Shown one piece after another: positions 25,535 to 36,666 of a stretch of 64,000 nucleotides of DNA. The notes beneath the pieces are model-generated. The model saw only the letters and a list, made by a program, of their open reading frames with translations. It was not told the origin of the DNA and searched no databases. Positions within the stretch are counted from its first letter, which is position 1, and each line of letters begins with the position of its first letter. The stretch is from Mesaphorura yosii (taxonomy: Eukaryota; Arthropoda; Collembola; Poduromorpha; Tullbergiidae). Position numbers and translations under genes: made by a program. The stretch lies in assembly GCA_009869945.1 (NCBI GenBank), contig WIXG01000150.1, forward strand, positions 110,787 through 174,786, written 5' to 3'.

Positions 25535-27842
25535 TCAGCCGTCAGCTCCTTCATCATGCCCCGTTTCGTACTTCTGAACTAGTTTCTCAGCGTCCACCTG
25601 GCCCGTGTCAGTTTTTGGAATTTGGTCAACAAATACAAACTCCGGAATCATAAACTCGGGCAGTTTTGATCGCAGCTGAAAATCTATTTCACCAAGAAGC
25701 GTCGCTTCCTTGAACTGCTCCTTCAGGACTGCGAAAGCCACCACCGTCTTTAACAGATAAAGAAACATTTAAACTGCCATGTGTCTTAAAATGCGGCCGG
25801 CCAACGTGTTGAAATGTAAGCACCAAATTCACGCACCTGATCGTAGTTTCCTGGGTGGAGCAGCTGAACGTGCGCTTGCTCAATTTCTTCCATCGCCAGC
25901 AACGTCTTTTTGACGTCGTCCATTGTAAAATCGTGGCCTTGGTGATGAAAGAGGTTATCAGTCCTTCTTTCGATCAGCAGACTTCGCTTCTTGTCTTTAC
26001 ATCGTATCATTCGTCCGTAGTCACCGGTACAAAACAGGCGAGTGAAATCTGTGCACCACACATAACATATTTTTGCGCATCTTTGCTCTGAACTACTAAA
26101 AGTGTAGCCGCTAACTTGGATTTCCATCCGCATTAAGTGGATTTGGCACAAACGATTTGGCATCCTCAGAGTCATCGGTATAGCCCAACACTACAGGAAG
26201 GCCAGAAACACAAATCTGTCCCTCCTCGTCTTCGCCAACTTGCTTCAGGTTCGCATCAAGAACGTAAATTCTTGTATTCGGGAGAGTTTTACCTGATAAA
26301 GCGAAATAGCCAGTAGCGCAGAAAGACCGTGGATTGAACAGCTCACCAACAGCCAGTCGTCCGTGGACTGTTTTGTGCTCCACATCTGCCATTCTCTTGA
26401 ATTTCTCACAGATCACATCACCCGTGAGCTCCGGGTGGCCGTAAAGGCAACAGAGAAGCTTCCCGCTTGGAAATATGTTAAGGAATTGTGCGGCAAAGTC
26501 CCTCGGAGCTATTCTGCCTCTACAAATGACATACTTCAAATGCTTCAGGATGGACTTGAGTTCAGAACGCTTAAATGTTGAGCACTCCTTTATAAGGTCG
26601 TGAAGCACTTCCGGACTGAGGCAGATCCTCGTTATTTGCTTATCACCGATAACGTGAATAAAGTAGCCCATCATCTTCATATCTCGTTTCGTGAGGATGT
26701 GCAATGTGGTCCCTACGAAGATAGTCATGGTTGATGAGATGGCACAATTTTGCTACGCTTACGAATGACAACGCTGTAATAACCTTTGAGTAAGGGCCCG
26801 AATATTTGTAGAATTGTTTCACAACTTGAAACCGGCACGGTGAGACAGCAGTTTCCATTTTTAGCAAACGGAAGCTCTCGCCATGCCCAAGAAAGACGAT
26901 TCATCAGGTTCATGTGTGAAATGCCTGGAATGTGGACCCGTGTTAAATATGTACCCGCAAAATTCTAAAGCAAGATCGTAAATCGTGCGAATCGTACGAA
27001 CTCCTTGTGGATTATCGGAGATGCGTCTAGTGTTCTGAATGACCACCGCCAGCCGCTGTTTCGTTGTGAATGCTGAGTTGATGATGAACGGATATAGTCC
27101 AGGTTCTCTCTGGAGCATGGACGGACATATCTTGGCCATTGCAGCTAAAAAGCCTCTGCTCCCTCGCCTAGTCGGGTTCGCCGTCGGAACTTCAATGCTT
27201 AACCACAACTCTTCAATGCTAATAATTGTGCAGAGGTCAGAGAAGTCTTCCGAATTGTACTTGCACAGAATTGGGCCGGACTCGTCCGTGATGAGCACCT
27301 TCGGTGAAAAGCGAGTTAGGATCCCCAGAAGCACTCCTTCGGGATACTGTGGATCCAACGGCAAGTATGCGGCCCCAATTTTTAGTATCGCGAAGAGAAT
27401 CACAATTAACTTCTCAGATGGTGGCAGGCACACGGCAAATATCACGTCTCCACTGGGTTCCTTTCCTTCGTCAAACATTACGCGTTCAATCAACTGCAGT
27501 GAGAGCGCCGTTGAGAATGTGCTCAACTCGTTAAACGTCAAAATTCGGTCGTAGAAATCGATGGCCGTCTTGGTTCCGGTAATGGTCTTTCGCGTATGAA
27601 GTGCATTGTGGAAATACGTTGTGAGTGGTTCAAGCTCTTCCCTCTTTAATTCATAGTCCTCGCCTTGGATGTAGCCGCAATCTTGCTCTGCAAGCAATAG
27701 AAATTGGTGAAAAGGCTGCTAGACGTGCTGATAAACGGTCAAGTGATTTACCCTCCCCACAACGCAACCTCGGACAGCAGACATCTTTCTTTTTGGCTTC
27801 TGGTATCTTGTCCTTACTTGTCTTTGGTTCAACGGCAGCCAT
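25535..27842 (-). CDS. Stand-alone ebony-like adenylation domain with degenerate catalytic motifs
   Basis: Six exons (27752-27842, 26998-27687, 26763-26924, 26116-26712, 25837-26048, 25535-25747) join in frame to 654 residues ending right after the adenylation domain with its own TGA. Co-linear with ebony: FAVCLPPSEKLIVILFAILKIGAAYLPLD near the N-terminal core, NRLSWAWRELPF, YGHPELTGDV at A5, LFCTGDYG at A7, and TGQVDAEKL at A10. Key catalytic features are lost: the A3 phosphate loop (LYTSGSSGAPKG in ebony) reads VIQNTRRISDNPQG, A8 is disrupted (RRTDNLFHHQGHDF), and the A10 lysine is glutamine. A short leader MAAVEPKTSKDK comes from its own first exon. Probably cannot adenylate beta-alanine; it may bind ligand, act as a scaffold, or be decaying. 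The last exon has no donor that would join it to the downstream carrier exon in frame. Confidence 0.72.
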
Positions 27843-28213
27843 TTTCACAGTTATTGTTCAGACATTACATTACTCTTGCATTGATAACTCCCACGTTTGT
27901 TCAGTGTAGACGTTTATAATTTTGATGATGGCTGCAGGGTCGCTGTTCCGTATCGCTTGAGACCTCTGTTATATAAATTCATCGTTACGCATTAGCTTCC
28001 TACGGAAACATGCGCCTGTAATTAGCCAGCCAAACAAGGTCAGCGCCCGCCACGCTGAAAGAGGCGTAGCGCAATGAACGTCTCCTAAGAGAGACAAGTT
28101 TGGTCTTCTTTGCCGTTCGGTTCACAAAATTCTAAACGTCTTCTACCATTCACAATTTGCCAAATATTTTTACAAACTTTTCGAAGCTAAATTCCAAGAG
28201 CAGTTCACAGAGG
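27843..28213. promoter_or_regulatory. Divergent promoter region with a TATA-like element
   Basis: 371 bp between divergent start codons. A TATA-like TTATATAAAT lies at about 27970-27979. It is near-palindromic, so it could serve either direction. No ORF. Confidence 0.35.
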
Positions 28214-28531
28214 ATGCCTGGTTTCTTTCCCGGCTCCAAATTCAATTTCTGCAGCTTCTGCTGCCAACCACGGTTCTCGTTGTGCGATTGCTGTCTGCTT
28301 TGCTCTCAGTGCTGGTGCTGCCCGCCACCGCCCGTGCCATGCCTGCCTCCACCTTCGTGTATACCGCCAATGCCCCCGTTACCTCCCCCGCCACGACAAA
28401 ATCCGGTGCGCGTGATTCGCGAGCAAATTCTCGTGCCATGCCCATATCCTGTGTACTATGAATCTCCACCATCTTCTTTCGCGTGCGAGTATCAATACGA
28501 CCAACATCAAAATATGTCCTGTTCGCCGTGA
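28214..28531 (+). CDS. Cysteine- and proline-rich protein of unknown function
   Basis: A 105-codon ORF from ATG 28214. The first half is packed with cysteines (CSFCCQ, CDCCLLCSQCWCC) followed by a polyproline run (CPPPPVPCLPPP, PPMPPLPPPP), then a basic and tyrosine-rich end. I recognise no family. No signal peptide or membrane helix is evident. A GT-AG pair at 28489-28560 (72 bp, like other introns here) would replace the last residues and stop codon with a further 42-codon exon that also contains spaced cysteines (KKCADDYHMPT, STCKPFKCRQW), so the true gene may be longer. Codon structure and cysteine pattern make chance unlikely, but expression evidence is needed. Confidence 0.4.
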   Translation: MPGFFPGSKFNFCSFCCQPRFSLCDCCLLCSQCWCCPPPPVPCLPPPSCIPPMPPLPPPPRQNPVRVIREQILVPCPYPVYYESPPSSFACEYQYDQHQNMSCSP

Positions 28532-28740
28532 AACTACGTTAATAATATGAATGGTCACAGTCACAAGAAGTGTGCCGATGATTATCACATGCCCACTGTT
28601 GCGTACCAGAAGTCAACATGCAAACCCTTCAAGTGTCGACAGTGGCCGAGGGCAAAGAAGTACAGTCGAATAATTATAACAGTACAGTACTGATCAGAAT
28701 GTGGGTTTATAATCTTATAGCAGCGTCATGTTTTTCTAGT

Positions 28741-28860
28741 GTTCATTTGGTGGGCAAGTCTGTGACTCCCGGATACACCGGCCACGTTCCAGACTTGCGG
28801 CAGGGAGAACGTTCGGGCAAGCCACGAAAGATACGAGGTGTATTATGAGCCAGTGGAGGA
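28741..28860 (+). pseudogene. Possible FAM166/DUF2475-like signature interrupted by a frameshift
   Basis: One frame reads VTPGYTGHVPDL and the next bases in another frame read AGRTFGQATKDT. Together these match the PGYTGxxP then G-T-[YF]-G spacing of FAM166 (ciliary microtubule inner protein) repeats, but no single frame carries both. A plausible 3' splice site (TTTTTCTAG) precedes it at about 28731-28739. It may be a pseudogene, an assembly indel, or coincidence. Confidence 0.25.
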
Positions 28861-29872
28861 ATGCTGTCCACGACTGCTGTCAAGAATCTGGGAGCAGTAG
28901 CAGTAGACCAACAAGTCACAATTCGGTTGACTTAATCCTAAAAATAGGTACCACTCGCCAAATGCAATGAATGAGGTATCATTGGAAAGATCTCGGTGAG
29001 TACATTACAGTTCGAATTTCTTGGGGGAAGCACTTCCAACTAAAGTTGGCGAGTGGGGCCTATTCTAGTATTGTTCCATTCGGTCTTCTTGCTTATCGAA
29101 TGAAATGACAAAATTCAATCCTGTGATTGCTGTGATATTAATCCACGTTAAAACGACACTGCGTTCGTGTTGAGTTGCGCTCATCGTCTCTTTATTCCTG
29201 TAGCCTGAAGGTGAAGACTCGTGTACACGTTAATTTTTCATGGTTCGCCGAGAACCAAGACGAAGAGGTTCACATTACGACAGTCGGCAGTAGGAAGATA
29301 CGCTCAAGATTTCTGTGTTCACCTCAACAATGCAATTCCAATGCATCACACCGCACGCTATGCTGCTCGTCTTCATTTTACGATACGATGTGATTGTTGT
29401 ACATATCTCATAACAATCAGCAACAAACCAAGTTCACATCGCATCACCTACGTCCGTTCATTGCGCTGCATTCTTACATAGCACAGCCACATTGCACGGC
29501 CCAACAATAACACCTGTGAGGCTGAGGCGGCCTGAGAGCCTATCAACGAGTAGGGAACAGGTCAATCGCATCGAGAGACACAGGCACGAGAACACCGTTA
29601 TCTTACTCTCGTTGTGGCTGCAGAATCCTTTGACTTTACATCACAAATTCGCGAATTCGGTTCCGTGTTCCCTGATTAAACTCTGAAATAATTCGTCAGC
29701 CTTCGTAAAGCTTATAACTTAACCCACCGCACCTTGAAACTTATGAGTGTAAGCAGCGATATGTTGGCAGGAAGTTGAGTTTTTGAGCGGTGTCGCTAAA
29801 CGAGCGAGCTATGGACAAGTCCGAAAGTAACAACAGAGCAGTTTAAGTTAAAAGTGTCCAGCAGTGCTAACT
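28861..29872. other. Spacer upstream of the cadherin gene
   Basis: No conserved ORF or RNA gene seen. The last part should hold the cadherin promoter and 5' UTR. Confidence 0.5.
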
Positions 29873-32800
29873 ATGCAATTTGCTCAACCCCAGCCAGTCA
29901 TTCGGTTTAAGTTCCTACCAACTTGCATCCTCGTTCTTCACTTGTGTTTGCTGGCGAGCGTTGTCAGCCCTCAGAATGTGAAAGGACCCAACCTACAGCC
30001 GGCGTTTGTGACCGGAGGCGACTTGACTCGATTCACGCTCCCGGAAGACACAAAAGTTGGAACGGTCGTGTACAGGTAAGGCCGAGTTCGGATTTGTGGC
30101 GCTAAAACGCTTGAAACTAGAAGGATGCATCCTGGACCTGCATAAATGTCATTGGCATTGGTAGGTTGAAGGGTAACGATCCAGAAAATGGAGAGCTGAT
30201 TTACAGCATTTCGGGCGAATACTTTCGCGTAAACAAGAAAACTGGCGACTTGACTCTGATCAAGGAATTGGATCGTGAGACTGAAGCTTCCATCGATGTC
30301 ATCATTAGCTTAACCGGTAAGTGCACTGGCAAACAAACAAGAGCCGCGGCCATAACTTTTACTTTATATAAATACGACTTCATTTTCTCACTCGTTCAAC
30401 AAAACCACAGGCGCTTCACTTGCAGTTCAAACTCCCAATCATACATGCAAATAGTGTGGAAATGAAGGAAAGTGAAGTTACGAGCACAAATTATAGTAAT
30501 GACAGGAAACGTTCTCACATTGCAATAACTTATGCTTTATGCGAAAGGTACAAATAGTAAAGTCTTTCTGCCCGTGGGAATATTTATAACCTTGTTTCCT
30601 GAAGTCGTAGCTGCGTGCTTGAGCTTAATCGGCTGACTTTACGGGCAAGCGCAACTCAGATGGCGGCTTTAATTGCTGGGTTCCGGGTCAATTGTCGTGA
30701 ACTCAGCTGCAGAATCAAGCACTGAATTTTGTAAGAAGAGACATGTGCTTTATGACTCTTTACAGATGATGGAAATGGCGGCGAACCTGAGACGATCTCG
30801 CTCCGTCGTGAAATTCTTATCACAGACGTGTAAGTAACTTTAATCTTCGAATATGTTAACGAAACCCGACCTTATGCTATTTCATGATTGTGATTGTTTT
30901 TTGATACTAGCAATGACAATCCACCCGTCTTCCACAAGAAGCCTTACTCGTTCCGCATATCCGAGAAAGCTCGCGTTGGCTCCACGGTTCAATCCGACAT
31001 TATCATCACGGATGAGGATTTCGAGCAAAACGCGCAAATAAGTCTGACCTGCGAGGAAGACGAGACGCCAATCGCGTGCTCCACGTTCTCCGTGTCGACT
31101 GAAAAGCTTGGGGAAGGGAATTATGTGGGAATCATTTCCCTGGAGCGTCCACTGGACTACGAGCAGCACTCGTCCTACGCACTGACGATGCGGGCCAGTG
31201 ACGGACAGAACGTTGTTCTTTCAACCGTGCACATCATAATCATTGATCACCAAGACGAACCACCGCGATTCTTCGAAGGCCCGTATGTGTTCAGAGTAAA
31301 AGAAAACTCTTGGCCCGGCACGGTGCTTGGCAACATTTCGGTGCAAGACGGAGATGTTGGAAACCCACGAGAACTGCAGATCAAACTCATTGATGAGGCA
31401 GAGAACAATTACTTCCGCCTGAGCTCCATCTCGCGCGATATATTCACAGGCACTTACACTGCTGTGGTGGAAACTTCGGAGTCTGCAGTGGACGCCGAAG
31501 ATGAATTTATACGCCAGAATCTTGGCGTGTACGAATTGACGCTGGAGGCAAGAGAAATTCCTCTGGGACAACACGACACGGAGGCGACTCAGACGACAAG
31601 AATTGGGCTGGCCGTTATTGTAGAGGATGTCGATGACAATCTGCCGGTTTTCTCACCACCGCACCAGACAGACGTTTTACAAGTGCCCTACAATGAAGAT
31701 GAGTCGTACATCTTTCCCAACTTTCATGTTACGGTTGAAGATGTCGATGTCGATCCGGCCCATTCAAAGTTCTCGCTACAGTTTGACTGGACGCTTGAGG
31801 ATTCTGCCTCGCCCGTTGAGGAAGTCTTTGGGTTTGTGACGCCATCTAATTCCAATCCTGTAATACAGTCAAAGGGCGTAGTTACTCTCGAAGTGCTAAA
31901 CATCTCACTTCTGGAGCCAGGTTCCAGCTTTGACCTGCAAATCGGTGCGTACCAGGAAGAGCATCATCTTGTCGCGAAATTTGTTGTGCCCATCCAAGTA
32001 GCCCCACAAGGAAAGATTCTTCCAATATTCAACAACACGATTTACAGAATTTCCGTGTCAGAAGACATCCAACCTGGTGAAGTCATTACGAAGATCAATC
32101 TGCAAAATCATAACGAAGTTCCATTCGTAAAGTACTCCATTGTCGGTGACAATGCAGATCATTTAGACGTGGATGAGTCCACAGGCGAGATCCGGTGTGC
32201 AATATCCAAATGCATCGACTACGAGAAAGAGAAACAACATTTCTTCTTGGTCAAGGGCAAGTCTGGAGATACGATTGAAGACGAAGTGTTCGCGCTTCTG
32301 TACCTGGACGTTGTTGAAGCAAACGACAATTACCCGGTCTTCATTGACGGGAACAATGTCATCAGAAGAACGGTACCGGACGAAACCACAAAATTCGATC
32401 CGCCATTCATTGTGAGCGCGTCTGACGCAGATCTCAACGACATTATCACGTACTCCATGGTCGACCATTCCGCCAAGAATACGTCGAGCATTTATATTGA
32501 GCCCGAGTCGGGAGAACTGAAGGTCAAGAAGCCGCTGAGGTGGACAGAGGCTGGCGAGCACAAACTCATCGTTCGAGCCACGGATAAGACTGGTAAATTC
32601 ACCGAGCAAAATGTCATCATTGTAGTGCAGCCCGTGGCGAATATTCCACCAACCTTTGCTTATGAGATAAGAGCGGTCGAAGTCAGCGAAACACTTCCGC
32701 CAGGTTCGTCCGTTTTCAAAGTCAAAGCTCACGACGTCGATGGGCAGGACGCGGCTCTCAAATACCACATCACACCTCCAACATCCTTCAACTCGGAAGC

Positions 32801-35800
32801 TTATGAACCGGATCTATTTCTTATGGAAGAATCGACCGGAGTCGTCAAACTCAACGGGCAACTGGATTTTGAGAAAAAGCAGCGCATGTACTCGCTGAAT
32901 ATTCGCGTGCAAGATGAGGGCAAACCAAGCCAAACAGCAACAACCGTCTTGGAAATCCGTGTCACTGACGAAAACGACGAACGACCAGAGTTTGAACAGA
33001 AGCATTACGTGGTTGAGATGGTCGAGACAGAAAAGCCTGATTTTAGCCTTCTAACGATGAAAGCACTGGATTCTGACGCTGGATCCGAGTTGAAGTACGG
33101 AATCTCATGCCCGTGCCAGTCTTGGGATGCAGCGGGATCGAAAGCAGACGCCGAGCTTTCTAGGCAGTATTTTGAGCACTTGCAAGTGAATCCACAAACC
33201 GGTGAGATTGTACTGAAGAAAAGTCTTACACACAAAGGCACATCTGTGTTGGAATTCAGCGCATTTGTTGAGGACTTGAATGGAATTTTGCCTCAAAACG
33301 ACACAGGTAACCGGATGTAGAAGCTCTAAACCAAGTTTTTCAATTGCTTAACCACCCTTTTCTTGTTCAGCAACTGTCACTTTGTACGTAACCGCCGCTG
33401 ACAGACTGTACCCTTACTTCGGGGACCCATGGACGCCGAGCAACCCTTGGATTAACCTGACAATTCCTGAAGACATGGAAATTGGACGAAATGTGGTCAC
33501 GCTAAATGCGTGGGACTACGTTACCGATGAAGAAATCACAGAATTTGTGCTAGTTGACGACATCAGTGTGGATCCTTTCGGCTTGGATGAAAATGTGCTG
33601 AAAATTATGAGCCCATTGGACTACGAGACCAAGCAGCACTACATTGTCTCGGTTAAGGCGAGGGACTCACGAGGTATGGAGAGTTAAATTATCAGCGCGT
33701 TTCAATAAGTTTCCAAACTAAGTTTCGTGTCCTTAACTCATTCATTCATTTAGGAGGAGAATCGATCGCATATCTTTTCTTAAACATCTCCGACGTTAAT
33801 GGTACGTGCTGTAATCAAAATAATGCATTGTTCTAAGGCACAAAGCACTTTCGATACAAATGTCAGCGTTCTAAATTTCAGATCACACGCCAGTGTTTGA
33901 AAAGACCGAATACAGAGGGAAAATACTCGAAAATTCGCAGTACCCAACGCCCATTCTGACTGTGCAGGCAAGCGACCGGGATGACGTCTCAAATTACGGA
34001 AGTATTCGATACAGGTTAACAGGACCGCAGTCGACTCTCTTCACAATCGATGAACTCGCCGGCGTGATTCAAGTTGCTCCAGTGGCTGTGCTGGACCGAG
34101 AAAAGGACGCGGCTCACAACATTTATGTGCTGGCGCTAGACACTCCTGCTGGGGGGCCCTTCCAGCGTACAGCAACGGCTACAGTACGAATCGAAGTTGA
34201 GGATGAGAATGACAACGATCCCGAGTGCAGGCCCGGAGAATTTGTGATTCCAGAAAATGTACAGATTGGGACTTTTGTTGGCAATCTGTCGTGCTCGGAC
34301 GTGGACGAAAATACAAAGCTGGTCTACAGCCTGAAAGATGATACAGGACTGGGACTGTTTAATATCGACTCCAAGACCGGTTCCGTAACATCGATTAAAT
34401 CTCTGCGTGCTCGTGGCAGGTCGCATCCATACCCTTTGTCTGTGCTGGTGGATGACGGAAAAGAAAGGCGAATCACTGTGCCGATCTCGATCACCATTAC
34501 GAACGTCGTTCCGAATGACGGCAAGCCATACTTCACAAATGTCAACACAACCGCAACGATCTCCGAAGGAGCATTCAGAGGAACACCCATTTTGCACATT
34601 ACAGCGAACGATTTCGATTCGTACGAAAACGGAGAAGGAAGACTCCATTTCAAGCTACTGAAGCAGATTTACCCGTGCCAGAGTAAAATTCACACGGGAA
34701 AAGATCACCAAAGCCAACACGCGCCAAACTCAAACCATATCACCGGACCGTACCAGAAGTCAATCGGAATCCATGTTCAGGACGTCAATTTCTTCCGGGT
34801 AGACGAGCAAAGCGGAATGCTAACGCTGCACGACACAATCGACCGTGAGAAGTTTGACTGCTTCTCGGTGCTTGTCAATGTCGAAGATTATGGTTCCCCG
34901 AGCCAGAGTCAGACTCAGTGGTACGAGGTTCTTGTCGCTGACGTAGATGACAATTTGCCTTACATTCCCAAGGCTCACCAATCCATCCACATGATTGTGA
35001 ACGAGACCACGCCGAAAGAGACTACAATTCTGACACTGACTGCATTTGATGCAGACATTTACCCAAATAACCAGATTCAGTTTGAATTGGTCGGAAGCAA
35101 CAACAATCCCAACATGAACCCGTCCATGACGGTGGCCACCATCGCAGATTACTTCAAGCTGGTGCAGACTTCGGACCAAAACGTAAGCCTGGTTGTTCAC
35201 GACGACTTGGAGAGAATCGATGCCGACGAAGTGACGCTGAGCATAAAATGCTACGGGAAAGACAAGAGACTGATTGCGCCTGCTCCAGAGTGCTTCTCTA
35301 AAATCCACATCCGACTCAACAAAGACTCGCCAGTCATTCAACGCGTGAAAATCCAAGAACTCATTTTCGGCGCAGCCAAAGCCACAAACATTGGCAACCT
35401 CATCGGGAACGCTGGGATGATGCCCATGAAGCCGATTTTCACAATCACTCAAATGTTTCACCCGAATCAAATGTCGCAGCCACCATTCAACGTGAGCGAT
35501 GTAATTCACGTCAACTCTGCGACTGGCGACATTTTTGTTTGGGACAACCTAGAACCGTATGCCAATGGGCACCTAAGACTCGACCTGAGTCACGACGAGC
35601 ATCTGCAATTCTTCAGCAATCAACGGAAGCGGCTCAAGGTCTTTGTCATGCCCAACGAAGACTTGATATCTGCGGATACGTCGGACTTTACCAAACTTCA
35701 GAAATGGGCACATGATGTCGAACTGTACCTGAATCAACCAATGAAGTCGCAGTCCAAAATCAGTAAAGGATTCTTCAGGTTTCTTGTGTTTGACACGAGC

Positions 35801-36274
35801 AACAATTCCCCCGATGGGAAAACAAAGTAATATATTTTGATCTTCCAGCTTGTCATACAATGACCAACTTAAAAATAATCTCTTGTTTACTGCTTCGTTC
35901 TTAAAGGATTTGCTTCCAGTTGCTTGAGAACGAAAATCAAGTGTCACAAGAAAAGGCGCTGCAACTGCTCAATAATCCTGAAGCGTTAGAAATATTTGGC
36001 AAATACAGCTTCAATGAGGAAATCCAAAAGGTATGTTGTAGCCTCTTCTTGGTGTAATGTTAATTTGTGGCCATAAAAATTCGCTGCTTCCGCCACGCAG
36101 GGCTGTCCGAGCCAGCTGCGGGTTCCGATGAAGCTGACCGTTTCCGGAAGCATGGGAAGGAGCTTCTGGGTCGAGAGAAGTCTGGTTGGAATCGCATCTG
36201 TCATCATAATCGCAACGATGTCAGCGATTCTGATACTTTGCCTGATACACCGAAGCAGAGGAAAAGACTCGTAG
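29873..36274 (+). CDS. Large single-pass cadherin with minimal cytoplasmic tail
   Basis: Calcium-dependent adhesion or receptor protein at the cell surface. Nine exons: 29873-30075, 30165-30316, 30766-30829, 30911-33306, 33371-33673, 33754-33801, 33882-35826, 35907-36030, 36101-36274; 1802 residues. A signal peptide (LPTCILVLHLCLLASVVS) is followed by about 11-12 cadherin repeats marked by calcium-linker motifs: DVNDNPPVF, DHQDEPPRF, DVDDNLPVF, EANDNYPVF, DENDERPEF, DVNDHTPVF, DENDNDPEC and DVDDNLPYI. Some linkers are degenerate, such as PVANIPPTF. The ectodomain ends with a membrane helix (LVGIASVIIIATMSAILILCLI) and only about eight cytosolic residues (HRSRGKDS), so there is no catenin-binding region. 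Size and layout recall insect Cad74A/Cad87A and midgut cadherins, but I cannot assign an orthologue. A poly(A) signal lies at 36421-36426. Confidence 0.92.
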
Positions 36275-36666
36275 ACAGTAACAATGATAATTACGCTTAA
36301 CGCATAATAGAAGTAGAGGAATTTATTTATCTTTTTACCAAAAGTATTTTATTTTGTAATATTCTGTTATAATGTATAGCATAGAATTTATCCAGGCATA
36401 CGTGAAAATGTGAAATTTCAAATAAAATTAACAAATAATTTGACCACGAGTAGTCAGCAATAACTTGTTCTATTGCATACAAATGTCAATGAATAATAGA
36501 AACACATGTAACCTTATTTTACTTTCTACAAAGATGGAGGACTTCGTCACAAGAAAAAGAACACGAGAAAAATAGGGAAAAGACACACAGCCGCAGAACT
36601 AACTCAAAATATACCACAAAATGTTAACGAAGATAAGTGAAATGAAAAAAAAAACGAAACGTGATT
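36275..36666. other. 3' spacer between convergent cadherin and Nopp140
   Basis: Contains AATAAA for the cadherin at 36421-36426 (+) and a minus-strand AATAAA at 36322-36327 suited to Nopp140, so the two 3' UTRs probably overlap. No ORF. Confidence 0.55.

Noticed and set aside
23186-27842. One continuous full-length second ebony gene
   Set aside because: The 25535-25747 exon lacks a donor in the required phase, and the alternative exon copy near 24.8 kb contains a frameshift and a TAA.
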